Shown here one piece after another: positions 11,738 to 21,453 of a stretch of DNA of 64,000 nt (its first letter is position 1; every line of letters starts with the position of its first letter). A program made the position numbers and the translations under genes. The DNA is from Blepharisma stoltei (taxonomy: Eukaryota > Ciliophora > Heterotrichea > Heterotrichida > Blepharismidae), in assembly GCA_914767885.1 (NCBI GenBank), contig CAJZBQ010000013.1:496001-560000 (forward strand), written 5' to 3'. The notes beneath the pieces were generated by a model that was given only the letters and a program-made list of their open reading frames with translations, was not told the origin of the DNA and did not search any database.

Positions 11738-14700
11738 TTAAGCATTAAGATACATTAGATATACATTATAGAGATTCTTTAATCCTTCTGCAAGTCCAAA
11801 TGAAACTTGTATTTCATCTGTTGCCTCAATCCATTCGATCAGTTTGCCAAGCCCTTTCGCCAAGTTTCCTATTCATTCTTTTTCACTTAACTTATCTTGG
11901 CTATTTCTGTCATGATTTTCATCAAAATCTTCAAATAGTTTTTCCATTCATTCATAAATTAAAAACAAATTATCCCCAATAGCATTTACAAATGCATCAT
12001 CAAGGGTTTGCCGATTAACTACCAAAAGCATCAATGTGTGTATTAGCTCTTGCCTGAAATATCTTTGATATTTTAATACAGTTGCATCTAGAGCCATTAA
12101 ATCTTTGTCGGACTCTAAATTTTCTATTAGTGAAATAAGCAATTCTGCATCATAAGAGTATAGCTCTTCTTTATAATTTCTCAAAATCTGGCAAGTACTA
12201 ATTCTTGTTCGGTAGTTGTGGTGATGAATAATGGTATTAATAAGTATTGGTATCAGTTTTTCAGACATATTATAAAACTTATCTTTATGGAAATCGTAGA
12301 ATTTAAATAAGGTGTTGCACGAGTCCCATCCAACTTTAGAGTTTTTATGGTGAAGACCATTAATCACTATGCCAAGCAGTTTTGGAAAATTATCTCCTAG
12401 CTCGTCATAGGTAAAAATTTCGAAAAGATTTCCAACTGATATAATAGCGCTGGAAACAATTTTTGGCTCTTTAGAACGATAGAAGATACGGTGTTTCCCT
12501 AAAATCCGGATATATTATTTCAGTAAGTTTAAAGTTTCTATATATCATAGTTATTCGGATTCATTGTTTCCTGCAAATACTAAAAATCAAAATTAAATTT
12601 ACTATTAAATCAAACGGTAGAAAAAAATTTTCCTACTCATTTATACACAAGAGAGGCGTATTCATTAAATTACAGAATTATAGGTCATGAAATAACGAAC
12701 CTGTTCTTATACTACGAGAAATATTCAGTCATTTCATGAGAATATAAGCCATGGAAATCTATAAAATAAGAGAATAAGGAGTCTAATAGTAAAAAATGAT
12801 GAATGCTTATATTATTAGTTTAAATAAGTCAACGTGATATTAAATATCAGATCCATTGTTTCTTAAAAAACGAAAAAGTTTCGTTTTTTTAAGGAAACAA
12901 CGGTTTGATAGATATGAAAAGATAATTATGAAAACTGCATTCCTATGCGCATTTTGATGTCAAATATTATTACAGAAACATATAACAATACGCGCACGAG
13001 ACTATCAAAAAACGGAGCAAATGCAAGCAATCTTTGCAGATCAATTTTCTGATTTTATAGACATATAAATAAGAACCTTTTACAAACTGAAAATACAAAT
13101 CCGTTCTTTCATTAAATTACGAATTAGTTCATTCCCTAAAATTTCCGGGAATTGGAGCTCCTTAAAAAAAAAAAACTTGTTTTATGCTAAAATTTTTGAA
13201 CCCATTTTTCATATTTCACTGTATCTGCTTCTTAAATAGCAATTATCTTGCTTGAGTAATTATGAATAAATTAATAGCTTATATATCTATTAAAATTAAC
13301 GCAAAAATTATTGTAGAAGTCCTGCCAAAAAGACGTTCTACAGCAATATTACAGTTAGCATTATATATAGCGCTTTCCCGAGGATGGCGCCATTCCGCGC
13401 CATCCTCGGGAAAGCGCTATATAAAATACAATACTTTAAAATTTTACTATAAAATCCTCAGGTTTAATAAGCCATATCGCAGTCCACATATCAAAATTTA
13501 AAAATACTGTATTAAATGGTTTACAGACTTTATGTGCAAATTATTTAATAATTTTCGCGCCATTATAAAATATAATGGCGCAAACATACAAAATATCTTA
13601 CTTACTTACTTATTGCTTAATTATTCGGTGTTTAAAGGTGTCTAGCGCCGCAGCCCTAAAAAGGAATTTTAGCTAAACTAGTGACGTCACGGAGCCATCT
13701 TGGAATCGCGTGGTCAGCCTAACCGGCCAAGCATTCTGCCAACGTTAGTCTCCAGTCGCTTGCACGTCTCACACCCGGCGCGTTGCCGTCGCTCGCCCTA
13801 AATCAGCTCCTGCGTGTGTTCCGCCTAAAGGTTATCTTCCCGTGGAGATATGCTGATAGGTAAAACTCTGAGCTTATTGAGTGGTATTCTACTTTCAGTG
13901 GCTACTAGATTGCAACAGCAAGCTGAAAGGGTTTCTCTCTTTAATAGAAATACTAAATATTAGTAATTTCTCTTAATTCTTCAATTAATACAGTGAAATA
14001 TGAAAAATGGGTTCAAAAATTTAGCATAAAACAAGTTTTTTTTTTAAGGAGCTCCAATTCCCGGAAATTTTTAGGGAATGAACTAATTCGTAATTTAATG
14101 AAAGAACGGATTTGTATTTTCAGTTTGTAAAAGGTTCTTATTTATATGTCTATAAAATCAGAAAATTGATCTGCAAAAGATTGCTTGCATTTGCTCCGTT
14201 TTTTGATAGTCTCGTGCGCGTATTGTTATATGTTTCTGTAATAATATTTGACATCAAAATGCGCATAGGAATGCAGTTTTCATAATTATCTTTTCATATC
14301 TATCAAACCGTTGTTTCCTTAAAAAACGAAACTTTTTCGTTTTTTAAGAAACAAATGGATCTGATATTTAATATCACGTTGACTTATTTAAACTAATAAT
14401 ATAAGCATTCATCATTTTTTTACTATTAGACTCCTTATTCTCTTATTTTATAGATTTCCATGGCTTATATTCTCATGAAATGACTGAATATTTCTCGTAG
14501 TATAAGAACAGGTTCGTTATTTCATGACCTATAATTCTGTAATTTAATGAATACGCCTCTCTTGTGTATAAATGAGTAGGAAAATTTTTTTCTACCGTTT
14601 GATTTAATAGTAAATTTAATTTTGATTTTTAGTATTTGCAGGAAACAATGAATCCGAATAACTATGATATATAGAAACTTTAAACTTACTGAAATAATAT

Positions 14701-17700
14701 ATCCGGATTTTAGGGAAACACCGTATCTTCTATCGTTCGAAAGAGCCCAATTTTTTCCTTTTTGTTTTTGCTGTTCACTTCAAGGATGGATGTGATATTT
14801 GGAATTCAGCTTAGCGACTGCTTGCTAGTGCATAAAAATGAAAGCGCATATGAGCAGCTGATGTAAAGATTTTGGTTTCCTGATGTGCTATGAGATAAAG
14901 TAAAGTTTATTATTGTAGAAAAATAATCAGCTGGCAAATTACTGTTTCTAGCGAATGACCCAATTAATTTTAGCACACTGCATCTTAATGGAAAAAGATT
15001 CGATTTAAATTTTTGTAGCGATTTGATAAATGAAAAAAGCTGTTCAAGCTGAGAAATAGAAAGCATTGGATATAAATTGGCTGAGGATAGCGCAGTAAAG
15101 CATAATGCCATTCTTTCGTTGTCATTGTTTTGCATTGCTTTAAACGTTAAGTCTACTACAAATAGCATTATAGAAAGTGATTTCCCTATTTTAATAATTT
15201 CTTCGATAACATCAAATGCACTTGACTGCACTTTTTGGTCTTCGCTATTAATAAACTTCGATAAAATTTCTATTAGCCACATATCAGTTCCTATCAATAC
15301 TTCTGGAAATGACTTTACAATTTTCTCAAAAACTTGAAGTCTTTCAGAATGCAAATCGTCTGCATAAAATATGCCTTGAATAAACTGTGGACTCAAAATG
15401 AATCTTGCTTCCTCATTTCTTTCACTAAATAAAGCAGCAAATACAGAGAGCAACGCGGATTTTAAGTTCAAATCATTGCTGCTGATTTTAGAAAAGAAAG
15501 CTTTTATCATAGCTTTGATGTGTTTTCTGTCAATAGCTTCAATCCTCATTTCGCTAACTCCCCCCCCTCGAAGTTCGACCAAGATATAGGGAAAATTCCT
15601 ATTTTTTTGGAAAATTAACCCCCCTCAAAGTTCGACCAAGACCTATATAAATTTACTAGGAAAATAAGCAATTTTTCAAAAATTTTTAAACTATGTGGGG
15701 GTGAGTTTGCGATTTTTGTATTCTTAACTTACCTTAACTTAGTGTCTGGTATTTAAGGTGTCTAGTGCCGCACCCCATAAAAATGGAGTTATAGCGAAAA
15801 TTGATGACGTTGCCGGGCCATCTTGGAATCGCGATGGTTAGCCCACCGGCCAAGCCTTCACCTGCACTTCGCCCTTCTTCGCCGCACGTCTCACCCGGCG
15901 CGATGCTGTCGCCCTTGCCCGACTCAGCTCCTGCGCGTGCTCCGCCTAAGGGTCATCCTCCCGTGGGGATGTGCTGAGAGATAAAACTCCGAAATCTTGA
16001 GCGCACTGAGGAGCTGTTCCTTTGGTTATCCCCCAAAGTTAAACAGCTATTGCTGTGCAGAAGTTCTCGAGAGAAAACCCAACCCCATAAATAAAATTCC
16101 ATGAGGGAGAGAAAATTAGCAAAGCTAATTTCTCTCGAACCGAATGCCATTTTATTTATGCGATTTTTGTATTCAAGTTCTAAAAAAGCGTTAGAAAACC
16201 ATCTTGCACTATTTTTTCTAACCCTTACACCCTCTCAACCATACAGAGAATATGATAATTTTTTTTTTTTTTTAACTACTAAATTATATAAAAAAAATTC
16301 TATATAATTTTTTTTAAAAAATTTTTCTTAACCCCCCTCGAAGTTCGACCAAAAAAATCTTGGTCGAACTTCGAGGGGGGGAGTAAGTATGAAACATGCC
16401 TATTCACCCTCTTTCAAATCAAACAGCCTAGTATTGATACTAAAATATAAGAGATATTGCATTATATTTGCTTCTATGCCATTACTCTATTTCTAGCATG
16501 TTTGCTAATATATTAAATACCTCATTTCATATCTAAGTATACACCGAAATTTTTTATTCTAATTAATAATGGATTTAATAGATAAATATAATATTTTAAA
16601 CATGAATCCAGTCGAATTCTCAATTTTTCTAAATAGTGTGTACAATATTAACATACAGCCTAAAATTTGAATTAGGATATCATAAAAATAAGCATATTCT
16701 TTATTATTAAGACTAGGCTGTTAATATGAAAAGAGGGCGGAAGAGTGAGAGTGAGTTTTATGCTTAGCCACTCATTAAGCTCAGGAGCGAAATTGAAACT
16801 TTTATCAACGAGCATTCTATTTGTGTGCATTTTTCTTGAGCCAAAAAATGCGGGATAGTTTCAAATAAATTAGATATAGTTTGCTTTATGCATTGGTTTA
16901 AACTAAACATTGAAGAAATAACAGGAGCTTCAGTCAGGAAGGTATTTAAAGGCGAGCTTTCGATTAAAATCGATATAGTTGAAGCTATAGCTGCTTTTAC
17001 TTTAACTGATTTTTCCTGCGCGAAAAGTGAGATCAGTGATTTCTTAGACAACAATGTGTCGAGAGGAGCTTCAAAGGAAGGCAAGAAAAGTGGCCAGAAT
17101 GAAAACAGCTGTTTTGAATATTTTTTGAAAAGTATTTGAAGGCAAAATAAAGCAGAGCACTTTATTTTGTTATAATAGAAATCATCGGTGTTAGAATTGC
17201 TTTCACTGTCTGACCCTTCTGTGCTGATGCTCATTAAAGACAAAAGAACTTCTTTTGGCCGATCAGACTCTGATGAAGGCCATAAATAGATAATTCTTTT
17301 CATAGTAAGCACCAAAGAAAGCACTTTATTTAACTCTTCACTTGGAAAATGAGGCAATGCCAACTGCATTGCCCTCATTACATTACAGTATAATTTGTAC
17401 GTGTGCACCGAATCAATTTTAGTGCTAGAGCTTAAAAGCTCCACAAAATAGAGAAGAATTTCTTTTGCAGGGACAGCTGCAACATCTGACTTTGAAAGCA
17501 TATTAGCAATGCAGTTAATTGCGAGTCTGCAAGTCTGCTCATCAAATTCAAAATTGCAGTAAGGTAAGATACATTAAAATTATTGACCATAACGGAAACC
17601 GCTATCCATCGCCTTTTATTGGATCCAAAACGCCAAGTCTATATTGATTTTGGAGTTCGAATAAGTGAAATGGAAAGCTGCATTTTTGATTTCCAATCTG

Positions 17701-18421
17701 AACCATATGCAGGACTATTTTATTGGGGGGCAGAACCATACTTTGAAAAGTGAACCACAATCCCGATAAGGAAATACTGTGGTAGGAAAATTTGTGTCGT
17801 CTTAGCAGAAACAGGAAAATTTTTGGGAGAAACAAGCATTTTTCTTCGGCAGGTATTCCCAAACTCAAATATATGCACAAAGGCACTGGAATTCAGCTCG
17901 GTTGAATAGGTCCTACCTGCTCTATAGGGAGCGAGGCTCGCAGTCCATTTTCCATCAACGACATCATTTTATTCCTAAATTGCGTAAGGAATTACTGCGC
18001 TTAAGACTGCGCTTTCTACTTTGTAATTGTTGAAGCAAGCTGAGTAGCAGAAAGTGCCTAAAGTTTTCAGTAAAACGCTTTGCTTCAGTATCCCTCTTTG
18101 TAATTCTTTTGACAGTGTTGCGATAATCTGTGGCCCACATTGTAGCGGACGTTGAAGTATGACATCACGAATTGAGTAGCTGGAGTTAATGAACTCGCAG
18201 AAACTCAGAAATCCTTGGCCTGATTCTTTTATCAGCGAATATGATTCATTCAGCAATGTGACTAATTCATCCTTGGATATAAGATCTAATTGATACTCTT
18301 GGCTTTTCAGGTTTTCCAAGATTTGTGATGGGTCTTTTGAGTGTTTTAAGGAATTTAGAGTAGATCTTATGAACTTTGCATTTGGCTTCAATTGTGTATG
18401 CAAAGGGCTTCTCGTCTTCAT
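11738..18421 (-). CDS. HEATR6-like HEAT-repeat protein (four IESs)
   Basis: Alpha-helical HEAT-repeat protein. Segments: 18421-17985, 17559-16776, 16387-16384, 15554-14796 and 12471-11738. Recognisable family stretches are KIKCSALFCLQILFKKY with VKVKAAIAS in the middle and KVGWDSCNTLF...RISTCQILRNYKE...FRQELIHTLMLL near the end. TGA codes Trp (for example within FLIYEWMEKL). Removing 17560-17984 joins AVIPY to CNFEFDE; removing 16388-16775 and 15555-16383 joins SLLS to LLSEMRIEA; all frames agree. The junction across the 2.3 kb palindrome is only approximate. ATG at 18421 (MKTRSPLH) is taken as start because the codon upstream is TTG. HEATR6's molecular role is poorly known. Confidence 0.78.
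13364..13423. mobile_element. 60-bp perfect hairpin, TATAG/GGCGC family
   Basis: Two 27-nt arms are perfectly complementary around the loop CATTCC. The arm reads TATATAGCGCTTTCCCGAGG then ATGGCGC, resembling the ends of the palindromes at 8821 and 18573. It sits within the larger fold-back element, so it is a nested insertion or the element's core. Confidence 0.85.
13595..13985 (-). repeat. GC-rich SINE-like element copy inside the fold-back IES
   Basis: Shares long blocks with 15758-16090, such as GGTGTCTAG-GCCGC, GCCATCTTGGAATCGCG, CCGGCCAAGC and CGTCTCACACCCGGCGCG. One end abuts a TTAC tandem tract (about 13598-13613). GC content is far above the flanks. No coding sequence is visible. Confidence 0.7.
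15555..16383. mobile_element. 829-bp IES with TCGAAGTTCGACC-type MITE ends (HEATR6-like gene)
   Basis: Left end TAACTCCCCCCCTCGAAGTT and right end are inverted copies, ending at TA 16384-16385. Additional internal copies of CCCCCTC-AAGTTCGACC occur near 15620 and in a hairpin at about 16330-16380. The centre carries a GC-rich SINE-like copy (about 15720-16100). Excision preserves frame. This MITE family has a different core from the more common TCCGTGAGTGAAC family though both begin with a C-run. Confidence 0.82.
16388..16775. other. 388-bp IES next to the previous IES (HEATR6-like gene)
   Basis: TA at 16388-16389 and 16776-16777 share phase in codons ATA and TTA; removal joins SLLSL to LSEMRIEA. 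Only four bases of exon (TAAG on the plus strand) separate it from the neighbouring IES. A weak inverted AGGCTGTTAATATG/CATATT...CAGCCTA-like pairing is present at about 16420 and 16715. Confidence 0.65.
17560..17984. other. 425-bp IES in the HEATR6-like gene with GC-rich element end
   Basis: TA 17560-17561 and TA 17985-17986 lie in the same repeat GTAAGG. Excision joins SAVIPY to CNFEFDEQTC in frame. The part near 17885-17977 (minus strand AAATAAAATGATGTCG...) matches the 5' end of the SINE-like family. Confidence 0.82.
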
Positions 18422-18572
18422 TTTAATTGTATTTATGCAACTTTTTCTGGATGGAGACAAAGGAAAATTCTATTTAATTAAGTTTTTAATTATGATTGCA
18501 GATATTATAAATAAAGAAGTGCTGATTATTTTGAGATATTCTTGTGATAAATCAATATTTGCCGAAAGTTTA

Positions 18573-18748
18573 TATAGAAGTTTCCTATGTTTGGCGCTGT
18601 AAGGCCGATAAATTCTGATCGGAATTTATCGGTTGGTTGCACCAAATCAATGCCTTGGTCGGACCAAAAAGCGATTCGGTCCGACGAACTTGGAAAGCTC
18701 CTGGGAAAATGTCTGCGCTTTCAGCGCTATATAGAGGAAACCTCTATA
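18573..18748. mobile_element. 176-bp palindromic MITE (TATAG family)
   Basis: Ends are TATAGAAGTTTCCTATGTTT and its inverted counterpart TATAGAGGTTTCCTCTATAT, each followed by GGCGCT or AGCGCT. Internal hairpins include CCGATAAATTC/GAATTTATCGG and TTGGTCGGACC/GGTCCGACGAA. It lies between the divergent HEATR6-like and kinase genes. The rest of 18422-19284 shows nothing recognisable. Confidence 0.72.
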
Positions 18749-19284
18749 TCATTGAAAAGTCAAAAAAGGAGCTTCTGATCTGGATAGTGAAAATATGGAG
18801 CATAAATTCATACTTTCAATATCTAGAAAAATTAAATAAATTGATAAAATCAAAAAATAGCATCATTAACTTTTAAATTTAAAAAATATGAATTTGTTTA
18901 TAAGATAAAATAAATAATTGTATATGAATTATATTAAGCATTCCTTGCATAAAGATATAGTGCGTTAAATCAGCTATAAGTTTATATTACCAAAATAATG
19001 TTAGTTTTTAGTCTTAATTTTATTTGTGCTTTACTTTTAAAGCAATATTTAGGAGAAACTATATCTATTAGGTAGGTAATATTTTATACTATTAAGCTCC
19101 TGTTAGATAAATCCAATAGATTTAAAAGATAAATACGAAAATGGATAAAGAAGAATAAAGACAAGTTATATAGGCCAGAGTGCTGTTCTCCTCTGAATTG
19201 CAAAGTTAAAAAATTATAAATTCTGTTTTTTAATTTTATTTTCCTATTTTTGAGATAAAAAATAGTCAGTGAATTATTATAATA

Positions 19285-21285
19285 ATGGGAAACACTGATC
19301 AAAAACTAGAAACGCTCGGGCTTGAAATTCATAAAAGCTATTTCAGCTTTAAGTGCCCCATAGGGCATGGAGGCTTCGGTAAGGTTTGGAAAGTAGAACA
19401 GAAAAAAACAAAGCAATGCTTTGCAATGAAAGAAATGAATAAGCTAAGAATTATAACTTTTCAATATCTTCATAAAATTTGTTTTCTTAATTATGATAAA
19501 ATTTTCATAATTACTATAAAATATTTTAGCCTATTGAGCATTTAATTTCTATAAATAAATGATGGGAGTAAGGAAAAAAAAGTGTGAGCTCAATACTAAA
19601 TGAAAGAAAGCTACTTTCAATAATTAAGCATCCTTTTATTGTAAATATGCAATACGCTTTTCAAGATAAAGAAAATTTGTACTTAGTCATGGATCTCATG
19701 ACTGGCGGAGACCTAAGGTATCAGATTTCCAAGTTGCGTAACTTTAGTGAAGAGCAAGTCAAGTTTTTCGCTGCTTGCATTATAAGTGGGCTCGAATACT
19801 TGCATTTGCTTGGAATAATCCATAGAGATATTAAGCCAGAAAATTTAGTTTTCGATAAAAAGGGATATTTAAGGATAACCGATTTTGGAATTGCAAGGAC
19901 AATTTATATAGAAAACTCAAAAGAAACATCTGGAACGCCCGGATACATGGCTCCAGAAGTTATGTGCAGCAAGAACCATGGAATTGCTGTGGATTATTAC
20001 GCTCTTGGAGTAATTATTTATGAACTAATGAAGGGAAAGAGACCTTATATTGGGAAAAATAGAAAAGAAATTAAAATGCAAATGCTCTCTAGTCAAGTCC
20101 AATTAAAAAAATCTGACTTGCCTTCTGGGTGGTCAATAGAATCTGCAGATTTTGTCAATAAGCTTCTTCAAAGAAAACCAAAAAATAGATTAGGCTTTAA
20201 CGGCCCTCAAGAAGTAAAAAATCATGTATGGCTCAGTGATATTCATTGGGCGAACTTATACACAAAAACCCTCAAATCACCATTTATTCCCTTATTCCCC
20301 CTCCGCGAATTGGAATTATTTTTAATTTAGAAAAAAATTACTATATTTTTTTAAGAAAACAATTAACGTAAAAAATTTGCTATCTCGGAGGGGATGAAAT
20401 TCACTTATATCAAAGATAGGTTGTAAAATTTAAGATGGGGAGAAGATGGGCTTCATGCTTGATAATAGGTAAATAGTGTATCAAGGAGAAGGTTTATTCC
20501 CCAAAATTTTTGGGAAATTTTTTTTAAAATTAAATCACTCTATAAATGATGATTCCTTCACACGACGACTATTTTTTTTTTGGCCTTTTTTTTTGCCTAG
20601 CCTCATTCATGAAGCTGCTGAGAGGACTAAAACCTTATTGAGAAACAGAGGCCTTTCCTTACGCGATTAATATTGAGTAAAATTAAGTGAAAAACTCCTA
20701 ATTAAATCTAAAATTCTCGAAATTTTAAAAGCAATGAATTAGTATTCATGGAGTAAGAAATCTGTTAAGGATGCATTTTTTGTTGGTTAAATCGTTTAAA
20801 ACACATTAAAAATTAGATTAAAACAATTAGTATGGAATTTGCCCAAATATTAGTAAAAAATAGTTAAAAAATTGTCAAAAAAAAGGCAAAAAAATAGGCC
20901 AAAAAAAAATAAGCCAAAAAAAAATAGGCCAAAAAAAAATAGGCCAAAAAAAAAATAGGCTAAAAAAAAATAGGCCAAAAAAAAATAGGCCAAAAAAAAA
21001 AATAGGCTAAAAAAAAATAGGCCAAAAAAAAATAGGCCAAAAAAAAATAAGCCAAAAAAAAATAGTCGTCATGAAATAATCGTCGTGTGAAGATACGATA
21101 AACGATAGAGGGAGCTAGAAGGTGATAATTTTAAACCTACAAATAATTTTGGCTTTAAAGATGATTTAGATGCATTTATACCTTTGGATTCCGTTGATGA
21201 ACTCTTCAATGGCTATTTTTATAACCAAAACATTGATGAGTGTAAATGTGATACTACCCAAACAATAAAAATCCGAACCCGTTAA
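19285..21285 (+). CDS. second STK32-like kinase (two IESs, one unresolved base)
   Basis: Paralogue of the kinase at 10624 with MGNTD myristoylation signal, GHGGFGKVW, AMKEM, GGDLRYQ, HRDIKPEN, DFG and SGTPGYMAPE. The tail SPFIPLEGDNFKPTNNFGF...LFNGYFYNQN is completed after a large IES and aligns with the paralogue's tail. The junction of IES 20293-21115 is in frame. The first junction (19454-19568) should give LRI-RKKSVSSIL but is one base out: the run of eight A at 19574-19581 would need seven. This is either an assembly homopolymer error or a real frameshift. Stop TAA 21283-21285. Confidence 0.8.
19454..19568. other. 115-bp short IES in the second STK32-like kinase
   Basis: AT-rich insert between TA 19454-19455 and TA 19569-19570, absent from the paralogue at the same codon. 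Exact ends are uncertain because the frame does not close. Confidence 0.6.
20293..21115. mobile_element. 823-bp IES with inverted ends and an A-run/TAGGCC array
   Basis: TA 20293-20294 and 21116-21117 share phase. It begins TATTCCCCCTCCGCGAATTGG, and CTCGGAGGGG recurs inverted at about 20393, so a small MITE remnant forms the left end. Further in, CACACGACGACTATTTTTTTT at 20558 pairs with the inverted AAATAGTCGTC...CGTCGTGTGA at 21060-21090. Confidence 0.85.
20876..21064 (+). repeat. tandem array of A8-9-TAGGCC units
   Basis: About a dozen units of 14-16 bp, AAAAAAAAATAGGCC with variants TAAGCC and TAGGCTA, lie inside the IES. The opposite strand of one unit occurs at 20571-20595. Variation in A-run length suggests slippage. 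Confidence 0.88.
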
Positions 21286-21453
21286 AAGAATGTAAATATA
21301 CATATATAAATAAAGTAAATAATCTAAATATTCCAATTAAAATAAATTTTTAAAATTAATCAATCTAATATTCAGCAACATAACAAAAAATTGCTGCAAA
21401 ATTCATATTTTGGATTTTTTACAAAAATACTTAAAAATTGTTAATTCTTAAAT

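Larger units (their letters stand above)
12472..14795. mobile_element. 2.3-kb fold-back IES with about 0.75-kb inverted arms
   Basis: About 12457-13230 and 14000-14753 are near-identical reverse complements, both running inward from GGCTCTTT-GAACGATAGAAG. Between the arms are a perfect hairpin (13364-13423), a short inverted repeat with GGCGC (about 13553-13583) and a GC-rich SINE-like copy (about 13595-13985). No transposase frame exists. The pair of TAs at 12472-12473 and 14796-14797 gives a 2324-bp excision in frame (SWIPN to KEPKIVSS); a CCAAA repeat gives another in-frame choice. Confidence 0.82.

Noticed and set aside
13700-13830. tRNA or rRNA fragment in GC-rich stretches
   Set aside because: I could not fold a cloverleaf or see conserved A/B boxes or rRNA motifs; homologous copy at 15780-15950 diverges like a repeat.
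17602-17886. 94-codon minus-strand frame
   Set aside because: Lies wholly in an IES that must be removed for HEATR6; no known motif.
20876-21064. CRISPR-like array
   Set aside because: Units are contiguous 14-16 bp slippage repeats without spacers, in a eukaryote.
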